Below are positions 43,901 through 54,738 of a stretch of DNA of 64,000 bases, in pieces. The stretch is taken from positions 372,001 to 436,000 of the forward strand of contig MU271152.1 in NCBI GenBank assembly GCA_021432605.1. The letters run 5' to 3'. Numbering within the stretch: the first letter of the stretch is position 1; every line of letters starts with the position of its first letter. A model generated the notes under the pieces. That model was given only the letters and a program-made list of their open reading frames with translations, made no database searches and had not been told where the DNA came from. The stretch comes from Coniochaeta sp. PMI_546. Lineage: Eukaryota; Ascomycota; Sordariomycetes; Coniochaetales; Coniochaetaceae. Made by a program: the position numbers and the translations under genes.

Positions 43901-43919
43901 ATAAGGTACCTTAGGTACC
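43901..43919. repeat. Paired GGTACC/GGTACC palindromic motif
   Basis: ATAAGGTACCTTAGGTACC: two GGTACC cores joined by TTA. The longest copy of the motif in the window. Confidence 0.65.
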
Positions 43920-45573
43920 GATGATCAGAGAGTCTTTCGCAGTACCTTCCTTACCTTAAAAGTCTACAAGAACGATCGTCCAGACTTTCAGGAAGGAGCC
44001 AAAGGGGATACCTACCTGCCGCATTAGGCTGCAATGCACGATACCATTCGTGGTTTGGGCATCACATGACGAAACGCACCCCGTCACATAATCAGAGCTG
44101 CGTCGTCACCCTCATCCCAGCTGCTTTCCACAGCTGCGCTCCCCTCACACCGACTTCCTGTCTCAGCGTACCCTGTTTCTGTGGGCGACGGCCAAACCCA
44201 GGGGCACAGTTGGTGGTCAGCGGGGTGAAGGCCGCAAACCTCCCCGATCGAATCATCTTTGCCAGACCCCCACCCTCACTTCCCTCCGCTACACTATGAC
44301 TGTGATACCGTTCGCCCTTCTAATACAAGGCTCTTGTAATGAGGCAAAGGTGTTGCCAGATTGTGTCACTGTTGTGATAGCGCAACGAAGTCACCGGACT
44401 CTCACTCCTCCAACTTCACTTTCCTCTCCATAGCCCTCGTATCTGCATCCAATCTACAACCCCCAAAAGTCGGTGATGGCGTGGTTCCAAGTGAGGTCCC
44501 ACGACCACTATTCGCCACGTTGGCTGTCTCTTTCTTTTACCTTGCTGTGTTTGGTGCAATCATGCAACGAGAGGCGCGTCGCAGGACGATGATCTTACTG
44601 ACCGAGGAAATTAGCGTGATAGTGGGGGAAGCGGTGTAGAACGCCAGCCTTGCTCTGCTACAGCCGACTGGACAGCCTATCTAGCCACCCTGGTGCTGCA
44701 AAGTGCAAAGTGCAGGATGCAATCGGGCGCGGGCGCAGGCACAAGATTGAAGCAAGTGAGGCCAGGCCTCTAGGCACAGCGTCTGGTGCCGGCACTACCG
44801 ACCAGGCGTTGTCACTGCCTCTTGCTGCAGAATATTCCACCTCGGGGATCGCAGAGCCAATCAACAATGGTTGTGCAGAGTGTCTCGCGAGCGCCAAACA
44901 TGGCCAGTCATTTGCCCTCCTGACGAAAGAAGAAGACGATTCAGGGACACTGCGTTATCCGCTGGTCCCAGAACGGCAATGAAGCGTTACACGAAGATAA
45001 CATATCTTCCCACATGCCTGAAAACAACGGGCAAAAGAAGCTTGATCTTTGGCCTTCCGGTCACAACCTTGCCGGCGGCAACAACTCATGGCCATGCATC
45101 CACCCAGCCTCTCATAAGCGGTTACCAGCAGGACTGGCTGTACGTGCAATCTATTTGCTGCCTCTGTTGGACGAATACGAGAATAGACCTCATAGGCATG
45201 GTCCTGGGCTTTGCCACATGCATGTCGTCCTACCAGCTTTGTCTGCGAGAAGGGTAACAAAACTGCTTCTGATGCCCTTGACTAAGCTCAACGATCGAAC
45301 CGTGCGGCTCCATGGCCCCGCCGTTTGCTCCGAATGCTTGGATATCAGTTCGCGTGACGCAGCGGTTCTGTGATCGAGTCACAAAGTTCGTGGCATCGTT
45401 ACAAGGGCTGCAATGGATGCTGATTCCGCTCCCGGTTTTCTGTTGAGGTGGACGATGGGACTGGATAAAGACCAGAGGAAGCCCTCGCGCCAAGACATGT
45501 CTAGAGTTATGCTGGACCTATCCTATGCGTCTCAAGGGGAAAAATTGGTTATGCTCCTATATATTCTGGCAAT

Positions 45574-47766
45574 ATGTGGGCAATAGCAGCCGGTATTTTC
45601 ACCTTATCACAGGTGGTCTCGTCTCAGAGTGCTCCTGTGCCAGTTTTGGGCGTACAGACTGGGATCGATTCGAATACAGGTGCAAGACCACCGAGATTAA
45701 ACATAAATGACTTATATTCTCGTGGGGGTCCGCAGTGGTATGTGAGTCCATGAAGTGCAGCAATAGACAGGTGAGAGGAGATGTTGACTATGTTAGGGAT
45801 ATCTATGTTCAAGCTCTATCGGCATTCCAGGCAGTGAATGAGACTGAAGAGTTGTCTTACTTTCAGATATCAGGTAATGGGATATGTATAGCCTGCGTGC
45901 TTTTACCTTGCTGACCAGCTGCAGGTATTCATGGTCTTCCATTTCTGCCTTGGAATGGAGCCGAGCAGGTGCCTGGTGGTCCGACTACAGGATATTGCCC
46001 GCATGGAGTAAGAGTCAAATGGCGAAGTCCTCGAGTGTCTGTATGGGCTGACGCGAATTCGAAGGAAATCCTGTTTGCGACCTGGCATCGACCTTTTGTT
46101 GCGCTCTTCGAGGTAGGGCTAGCAAGGCTTGCGACTCAGGAAGTCATTCGCTAAATTGAGGCTCGTAGCAAGTCCTCGTCTCCCATGCTCAGCGCATATC
46201 GAACCACTATCCCTCAAGAATAAGACCGACATATCAAGCCGCAGCACGCTCGCTTCGACAGCCATTCTGGGACTGGGCCAACGATCACAGCCTTCCTCTC
46301 GCCGCTATACTGCCTGACATCACAGTCAACGGACCCAACGGCCAAATCACGATTCGAAACCCACTCTCCAGTTACCGGTTCCAAAAGACACCTGCTGGTG
46401 CTGGATTTGGAGGTGCTCTCGCGAATTACTCGGAGACTGTTCGATGTCCGGTTGAAGGGCAAACCGATGACTCGGAGCTGTCAGATACGGACTTGAATCT
46501 CCCTAGTCTGGCTCTTACTTCTCAAACAGTAGGTCATCCTTGTCCTCCTGTTCCGCCTAGCCTTCAAGGTTAGTCAGAAGGAGAGCTCTTGTATTCTACC
46601 CCACTTACAACTAATGCCTGGCCTTCGACGAAACGGGTCTTGATCTGAAGAATCGGTGCTGATCCTGAACAGTATGCCGTCTTTACTCAGTCTCAAAGAT
46701 ATGACTCGATGGCTTCTGCTTCGTCAGCGGGCCCTAGTTTTGAAGCTCCTCATAACAATATTCATAACTATGCGGGCTGTCCCAATGGTACCCTTGCAGA
46801 CATCGGATGGTCAGCTTTCGATCCACTCTTGTGAGTTACTTTGTGTTGCTCTCCGAAGTCACATGCTTATCTTGAGTTGCTCAGTATGCTACACCACTCC
46901 AACGTCGACCGACTGATAGCGATGTGGCAAGCGATATACTACAACGATAGCACAATGAACGCTACTGGAGTCTCCCATGGCACCTTCGGCACCAAGGAAG
47001 GAAGCATCGTGGACGCAGATAGCCCACTCAAACCCTTCTTCGACCCTAAACTGAACTACTACACCAGCAGGTCAGCTTCGTCGATCAAGGCCTTTGGGTA
47101 CACATACCCCGAAATAAACGACTGGTCGACGAGACCGGATGAGCTGGCAGCCTTTGTTACGGGACGCGTAAATGACCTTTACGGTCCGGGAGTCGATACC
47201 AGTCCTAGGTCTGGACCAAAGGCAAAGAATGTAGCGAATTCGTCAAAGCAAATCGCTTACTCGGCTGAGCTCCGGGTGGAGAGGTCTGATGTTCCGCTGC
47301 CTTGCACGATCGACTTGCGGCTCGACAACCATGTCTTGGGACGGATGTCTCTGTTGAGCATGCCGGTGCGTGGTATGAGCTACACGAGTATACCGCTCGG
47401 GGAGGCGCTTCAACAGCTGAATCTCACCGACATGCCGGACGACACGCTCGTGCCGTATCTTTCGCAGAATCTCGAGCTGCAAGTCCGGAAGGTAAGTCTT
47501 CCTTGAAAAGCAACAGCGAATGGCCCCTGCTCCCTGATCTACCCTGATCGCGCTTGTTCCTCGTTGACATGAAACCGCAGAATGATGGTACTCTCTTGTC
47601 GAAGCTACGAAGTATTCCCAGTCTCAGCGTCGAGCTACAGGGTCGAGAGTTCTGGCCAAGAAGGAGCGATTCTGAACTACCAATGTATGGTACTGCGAAG
47701 AGGTGGCCGGTGGCAAAGCACCCACGACAGCTTCGCCTTGAAGGTGGAGGAGCGCTTGCTAGATGA
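45574..47766 (+). CDS. Secreted tyrosinase (type 3 copper polyphenol oxidase)
   Basis: Eight exons: 45574-45737, 45797-45873, 45925-46007, 46065-46112, 46169-46528, 46673-46830, 46885-47491 and 47581-47766, giving 560 residues. Every junction restores tyrosinase sequence. A signal peptide is likely ([16 protein letters not shown]), unlike classic intracellular tyrosinases. CuA ligands: H83 in IHGLPF, H107 in GYCPH and H116 in FATWHRP; C105 two residues before H107 is the Cys that forms the thioether bridge in fungal enzymes. CuB ligands: H271 and H275 in [12 protein letters not shown] and a His of the pair at 300-301 in [10 protein letters not shown]. The enzyme oxidises monophenols and diphenols to quinones, feeding melanin or phenolic breakdown. 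The last exon and stop are the least certain part; an alternative frame exists there. Confidence 0.87.
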
Positions 47767-48704
47767 ACTGAGACCTGTTTCTGTTCGTACGACCGCACGC
47801 TGTGAGGTCTCTGAAGCTTCAGGTCTATATAAACCCCCCCTGGTCGCCATAACTTCGCTCGCTTGGATGAATTGTGACCGCGTCCACTCAGCCGTACATG
47901 TTCTATCTCATTTCACGGTCCATGTCTCGACGCTTCCGTAGAGTGCGTTTGCCTTTCGCTTATGCGGGGACAACGCGGCCAGCTGTGACTTGGCCTGCTG
48001 TGATGCGGTCTTAAAACAGTTTCACTTCCGTATGACTAGAGACCTGTCCACGAGCCTAGCTACAGGTTACTCTACCTTTGCAGAAAATCAGGAGAAACCG
48101 GAAAGGACATAAGCACGGCTCATTTGATACCCAAACATCCAGATAGTATGTTACAAGAGTATTCCATCACGACATCTCCTCCTTGACGCTATTGTCTTGT
48201 AACAACCTCGTCTAGTGCCTTGCAACATCTTACAACAGTAGACAAGTCCGCCCAATCTAGCGCGGGCTCGTCCCTTCACTCCTGCCTTCCATGCTTTTGC
48301 TTTCACCATCCCTCTATCCGGCCTCCTTTCTCTTGAATTTCGCCGCCGAGGCCTGTCAACCGACTCTACAGAGCGGGCCACGGTGTATCGGCAGTACTGG
48401 GTCCTTTAAATACCGCCTGGATCCCGACGTTTAGTGGCTGCGTGCCACTCGAAAACTGGTCTTTCGTCCCGAACAGCCACGCGGTAATAGCTTTACGTTG
48501 CGGTAGCCAGCCTAACATCGGCTATCGGCGTCTCATCAGACGCGAAGCGACAGAGAGCACGTGGGAGAACCTGACACGCCTTCGTCCGAGTCGAATCTCG
48601 GGCCATGTAGCTCGTCGTCAGCGCCTGGGAAGTCGCAGCCGAAGTCTCAGTCCAAGTCTCGCAGATCATGCGCTTGCCAATCAAGAAGTGCCCTATCCCA
48701 ACGA
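47767..48704. other. Convergent 3' region, tyrosinase / Zn2Cys6 regulator
   Basis: No gene is supported. Frames on the minus strand near 48151-48381 are Arg-rich noise without an ATG-based gene structure. Confidence 0.5.
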
Positions 48705-50148
48705 TTATCCCAACGATCCCTCGGATAGTTCCTTCGGCCGTCTCATCCAGTCCGCCCATTCGGGACCGAGATAGTCGATCAACAGCCTTAGCAGGACCTC
48801 GCCCGAGTTGTGGACAAACCAGACATCCTTACAAAAATGCAAGAGCACGAAATAATACCCCAGCACACACAGGGCCTCTTTGCGGCCCGCCTCCAGGAGC
48901 TGTAAGAATGGCTCCGGGAACATGGCCGCCCACGCCAGGAGCACGTTCACGCGCAGCTCGTAGTCGGGCTTGGAGTCGAACACCCACTGTAGATGGCGGA
49001 TGGCGCTCCGGCAGGCCTCCTTGGACTCGTCGCTCAGATCGTCCGCGGCGCCGATGCGCTCGAGGAGGTCGTCGCACTCGTGGCCTTTGCCGCAGGCTAC
49101 GTACATCTCCCCGCCGGAGTCGAGGACGGGTCTCAGCTCGGAGTCGAGCAGCATCTGCCACGACCCCTCGATCACCTTGTGCACGCCCCTGTGCAGGTGG
49201 ACGTATTCCAGGTAGCGGTCCATGAAGACCTCGAAGGTCTCGGGGCGCAGGGACAGGGTGTCGCAGAGGTCCTGGAAGCCGAGGAAGGAGGAGAAGAGGA
49301 AGATGGCCACCCGCTCGCTCGGGGTGATGGTGTTCAGGTCCACGCGGGCGAAGAGCGAGATGGCGCGCGTCTGAAGCTGCATCGCCAGGTGCCGGAAGAA
49401 GACCTCGCGGTCCGGGCTGACGGAGCTGCGGTAGCGGGCCGCGAAGGCGAGGAGCTGGTGCATCAGGAAGGGAGAGGAGACGGCGTGTCGGACGGCGACT
49501 TCCTTGACCAGGCGGGAGATGGGCTGCTCCCGGTCGATGAAGCCGTAGGACGAGGTGAGGAAGTGGTGGAAGAGCTCCATGTGGATCATGTTGACGTGCG
49601 ACTCGTCTTCTGATAGGTGATGGTGGGGGTGGTGGTGGTAGGGGAGGACTAACGACTGGTCGTCCTGGTAGTTCCCGCCGGGCATTCCCGCCTCGGATGG
49701 CGCCCCTGACAATGCCGCTCCGGTGGAGGCATCATTCTGAAAATGCTCGCGATGGACTTGGTATTGGTTAGGACTTGTTGCATGCAGGGCAGTTGGACTC
49801 CAACTACTGTGAGTCGAGCCTTCCTCTTCCACCCTTGACTTCTCCGGACCTGAGGAGGAAGCCCGTGAAACAGCATCATTACCACCACTCTTGTCCTTAT
49901 ATGAGCACGTTCGTTCCACTGTAGCACAGTTTAAACACCTCGGGCGTGTCTCATCACACTTGCAGGTTTGAGGCGAGTCAGCAACAGAGTTAGGAGGTAA
50001 GGGGTCGATAGGTATTTCGTACTTTCATGTGGCGGCGTTTACATTCAAGGCAGCCTTTTCTAGACTTTTGATGACGTCGTCGGAATCGAAATGATGGGTT
50101 GCCTCCAGTTCCGCCTGGAGTGACCGCCGAGTCTGAATCCTTATTCAT
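48705..50148 (-). CDS. Zn2Cys6 transcription factor
   Basis: Two exons on the minus strand, 50148-50023 and 49958-48705 (64-base intron), give 459 residues. I set the start at the ATG at 50148; the frame continues upstream only to a TTG. The binuclear zinc cluster is complete only after splicing: C33, C36, C43, C50, C53 and C60, preceded by a basic RFRRRHQKSRKG. The intron lies inside the cluster, directly before C43. After a His/Ser-rich linker the C-terminal region (MIHMELFHHFLTSSYGFI, LMHQLLAFAARYRS) matches the fungal regulators annotated as sterol uptake control (Upc2/Ecm22-like) C6 proteins. It would bind DNA in the nucleus. It is divergent from a GNAT acetyltransferase gene with a 0.9 kb shared upstream region; targets are unknown. 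Confidence 0.9.
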
Positions 50149-51057
50149 TGATAGGTGCCTTGCCACAGCTTCTGAACTCAAAATGATACGCGACCTTTTT
50201 TCTTTTATTCTCCCCGGAGCCAACAGCGCCGGTCAAGGTGTGTTCATCGCAGGTAGTGCTGCCGGTGCGTAGAGCAGCGTCGGTAGCTCGCAGGCATTTT
50301 GGGGCTAGGAAGTTATAGCCAAATGTATCATGACGAAAATGAGTTTGCACTTGGCTGGCATGGAACGATTACGGAATGAAGTTGCTAGTGGAGCCTACGC
50401 GTTGGCGCGTAGTCTCGGACAAGACAACGTGGGCGGGCGGTGGCTGAGCCGCCCCGGCATTTGCCAATTCGGGTCCGGCCCTCCGTAATGTTTCGATGCC
50501 GCGCGTCCTGGCATGGACCCGACAGTATGCCTTACATTCCACCTTACCAGATGCTTGAACTCATCTCATCTATTGTGCGCCTCATCGTAACTGTGATATC
50601 GTGTATCCTGAACACTAAATATAGGACCAATACGATAAATCTACATTGAGGGGTAAGTTCGAAAGTCTAACGCCTCGACAACATTCGGCCCCGATTTTAC
50701 AGATCTCCCTTTGGTCAAACTGATCGGATATTGAACAGCGTTGTGCTCGAGCTGGCCTGGGAGAGGTGTATCCTTGCGCTGTGCTGACAGTGAGTACAAT
50801 GAGAATCAATGATGATGGAAGTTCCATCTCTCGCCGCCATTGACCCTTGGAGGCCAGACCCGGTCACAGTCGCATATATTGCAGAGCTTCCACGAAGGCG
50901 GCTGTTACCGAGAAGAGATTCATGTCCCTGGACCTCTCACAACGACGGCATGCGAAGCCTATGCACATAGGTCACCTGACCTCCCTGATGTGGCAGTAGA
51001 TTCCTCCTCATTTGGCTCGCGTACACCAGCGGTTTCCTGCAACGACAGTTCCTCAAG
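50149..51057. other. Divergent promoter region, Zn2Cys6 regulator / GNAT
   Basis: Shared upstream region of two divergent genes. A GC-rich CGTTGGCGCG segment lies near 50400. No gene is seen. Confidence 0.55.
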
Positions 51058-51800
51058 ATGAGCCGTTCCTTCCAGGTATGCACGCCTTCGGAGGGCGACC
51101 TGGGCCGTATTGCCAGGATCCATTTGGCAGCAATGGATAGTAATCCTCTCCTCCATGTTCAATTTCCAAGTCCAGCGACCCTCGACAGACTCAAATCATT
51201 CCTCGAGGGAGATCTCATCAACGTGTTGAACGAGCCGAAAGCTGGGATTTTGGTGGCACGCGATACTGCTACAACCGAGATCGTCAGCTACGCTAAGTGG
51301 GACTACCCTTCATTTGGCGGAGGACATGAAGGAGCGAAGCTCGAGACTGGTGAACTGAGGAATCTGGAGGGCTGTCGACGCGAGTTCCTCGAGCGATACG
51401 CAGCACTAGCTGAGGAGGGCAAAACGAGAGCTGTCGGTGACACGCCATGTTATCGTGCGTTTTGCATTTCCCTGTCATGTAGTTCGACCGCTGATAGGGT
51501 GTTGTACAATTAGATCTGACGTTTGTCTGTACCGATCCCATGTTTCAAGGTCTTGGGGCTGGTTCTCTGTTGACTCGGCATGTTCTGATGAAGGCCAAAG
51601 CCGACGAGATGCCGGTATACCTTGAAAGCACCGTGGATGCCATACATATGTATGAGAGACTGGGTTTCAAGAAGCTCGGGAAAATACAAATGGGAGTTCC
51701 TCGACGCGGCGGCAATCCGGATGAACTGAGTGAGCGATATGAGGAGGTGTGTATGATGTGGTGGCCGGATGAGACCAGCAGCTTGGTGATTCAGGCCTGA
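51058..51800 (+). CDS. GNAT-family N-acetyltransferase
   Basis: Two exons, 51058-51454 and 51514-51800 (59-base intron), give 227 residues. The N-terminal half has the acceptor-side motif (DLGRIARIHLAAMDSNPLLHVQFPS), common in fungal GNATs annotated as puromycin or small-molecule acetyltransferases. The acetyl-CoA site follows the junction: LTFVCTDPMFQGLGAGSLL, with the Q/RxxGxG/A signature as QGLGAG. The last strand and helix include YLESTVDAIHMYERLGF. It would transfer acetyl from acetyl-CoA to an amine on an unknown small molecule or peptide. No signal peptide, so cytosolic. It is divergent from a Zn2Cys6 regulator, which could control it. Confidence 0.9.
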
Positions 51801-54738
51801 GAAGGGCCAAGACGTTGAAGATTGGGTAGCCGTAGTGGACAATGTAGTAGCATTGCCGCAATGTCATTGCAGACCCTGTGAGCATCTCGCAAGGTATGGG
51901 CACGGCCTGCCCGGCGATTCTGAAGGCCCTCTTGTCGGGCCGCGCCGGGGAAGGAGTGGGGTGGCAGACTGATCTCGGCCACGGGGAACCCCCACCCGGA
52001 AGTGGTGTCCCGGCCGGCCTCTATATGTCGTGAAACATGAAATGCTGGCGTTTTGACCAATACCATATGGCCGAATCCGAAAAGACCTACCTTTGCACTT
52101 TAATACGTTGGCGCCAATGTTCCGGTTGCTGACTCTTCGGCAGTCCATGATGACCATGCCCATTCAGCCAATTGGGAGACGGCGAGACTCGCGTGACAAA
52201 GGGCTGAAAAGCACACACGCCGCGTCGGTCAGAGGTGGCATCCTAGTTGTTGCAGGATGGAGGGGTCCTTTTGCGGGGGTTACCTTCCTTTCTTACATGT
52301 GCCGGACGAAATCATCAGTCTACAGTCTACACATCTACACATACTTCGCAGTAGGCATGGGGATGTGTGCACGAGTCTGGAATTTGGCCGACATGCGAGC
52401 GAAGGATCGCTGTACGACAAGCGAAGCTATGCACATTGCAAGATGCAAACCTTACCGCTCACCCGCTCACCGCCAATGCACCTTTGTCGTTGGTTCACAG
52501 GTAGGGCGACCTTTGAAGCTCTGATTTATCTGAACAAACATTAACGGCGGAAAATTGTATACATCAGGTAGCCGCACTTAACAGTAATCGGATCTCGGAG
52601 CTGATAGTACTGAAGCTCTTCCAAGTTGTGGACCAATCCAGCGGGACGGATCTTCCTCCACAACCCCACTTTGAATCGTTGCCCCGCGTCTCCATTTTCG
52701 ATCCAACTCGAGATTCGTCATTCCGTGTCGCTGCATCGATCATTGCCAGAAAGCCCTCACTGAACAGCATCAAGGGTCGCAATGACAGTCAAACAACATT
52801 GTTCGCCTTATCGATCCGAGCCTCTTTGGGGCAGTCATCTGTCCTAGCACTTCTCGGTTCAGCCTCTCACGCGTTACTGACAGGATGCGCACAAGTAACA
52901 ATGGTACTGTCGTCTGCCGGATGCATGCGTTCTAATTCCTGACTCGGCAAGGTCGAGCAATTACGTTAAAGGTATTCCCTAGCCCTGCGAAAACCGGTAC
53001 GGTGGTTTTCTATTTGGTAATAAGGGTCCATCGACAACAACCGTTTGACACTCGCGGTTAACACATGCTCCCAGCTTCCTCGTACCGTCTACTCCGACGC
53101 TACTTAGGTTCCGTTCTCGCACGTGGGTGCTTTGTCGCTGAAGCTGACATCTTCGAGTGCCGCAATTGCGCGGGATCTGTTAGGGCTCAGCTCAGCTCCA
53201 TAACTGTCCCATCTTGTCCGGTGTCTCGGAAAAGTACCACGAACTCCACCTCTCGACCGTTATCTTTGCCTTTGCCATTATGAGTTTTGAATTTAAATCT
53301 TTGAGATGATAAGGTCACTGCTTTGCTGCCGCTCCGAGATCCGATGTGCTCCAGCATTCATCTTGGTGCAAATCCCTTGACTATCACAGGCTGAAGCTGT
53401 CAATACGGGGTCCTTGTAGACGGCGATGACTGGCGATGACATAGATTAACATGAGCACACAGCAGATGTGAATGTCGCAGAGAACGGACCGTCGGGCAGT
53501 TCCCTGCATTCCCCGGTTTGTTCCTGTCTCATGGGAAAGCTAATTCGAAGCTCGGATGGATGCTGTTCACTGACACGTCTAGGTGTTGTCTTCCCATCTG
53601 TCGACTCGTGCTGGTCTTTATAATAACGGCCGTCACTATCTCAGACAGCCAACCCCGGCCACATTGATTCTTTCCGGCTTTGTCTTTTGTTCCTCACTCG
53701 ACTCTGGTATTATCAGTTTTTCCCTTGATTCATATGTCCCAATTGGTTTTCACAGTCTTTCCTCTGGGGCCCTTGTGATTAGAGCCACTTCCACCTGTTA
53801 GCGATCTAAAAAAGGGAACTGCCGTCTCCTTGGTGTACGGTGGTGGAAGCCTCAAATGACGCAGATAAGTCAGGCTTATCTTATCCTTGGCTCTATCATC
53901 ACATAGCATTGCCCAAGCCGGAGTGCGACTCTTGAATCCCGGATTGTCTCGTCAACGGTCTGCATCTCATCTGCAGTCGCTTGCTGCAGTATCTCCGGCA
54001 TTACTCCATCATCTTTATCTCTGGAAACAGCCAGTCGTAGACCCGCGACCAACGATACGCAATCCAAGCCGGTGAATCGTGGATCAGCGATAAGGTTGGC
54101 AGGATTACACATCACACTGGTGTTACTCTACACCGGACACGCGACCATACGAAGTGCGTGGGATAGAGGCCAAAGGTTTATTACATAGTACCTTTCTTCT
54201 CCAACCAACCACACTGCCTCGAGGGCTGTCGGGCCTTATCTGGCGGTGTTTGTCGCCCGGTCGCCGCAGCTTATCTCGATCAACCTCGAGCGACGCAACC
54301 TTACCACAACTGCAGCCCGCTTCAAGTCCTCAGGGTATCTACTGCCTTGGTATAGTTGCGCCACCTTCTCTAAGCATCACTTGCCTGCCAAAACGGCTCC
54401 ATCCCGTGGACCCTGTTCCTCCGCGCTCCCAGCAACCTGTCAAACCCCTGACTAGGCGCCTGGCATTACATCACCGTCCTCCGTGTTCGTCCGTTGTGAC
54501 CGTGGGGCAAAGGCATCTGATATCGAAGTTTACTTGCCGGCACCAGTGGGTGTGCCAACGCGACACCTCCGTATCTGAAGGAGGTACGGGACTGCTGTCG
54601 CACCATCCAATCGATCTTCTAGAAGATCGATCGAGTACCGGCCTTCGTGCCCTATCCGGACTTGACCAGGTCGACCAACCAGGACCTGCCTAACTGATAT
54701 TCTCATCTTCCCGTCGTCCCGCGCCATTTACTTACACC
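51801..54738. other. 2.9 kb upstream of TamA-like regulator
   Basis: No supported gene. From about 54150 the sequence becomes pyrimidine- and CCxC-rich like a long transcribed leader; if transcribed it would hold several short upstream ORFs, which is usual for fungal regulators. Confidence 0.5.

Larger units (their letters stand above)
43066..45573. other. 2.5 kb non-coding, DapA-family gene to tyrosinase
   Basis: Holds two dense copies of the GGTACCTTAGGTACC motif (43838-43851, 43901-43919). No gene is supported: the open frames start at TTG or GTG and lack domains. Probably the tyrosinase promoter with decayed spacer. Confidence 0.5.

Noticed and set aside
50149-50223. Upstream extension of the Zn2Cys6 regulator
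   Set aside because: The open frame begins at TTG, so I used the ATG at 50148.
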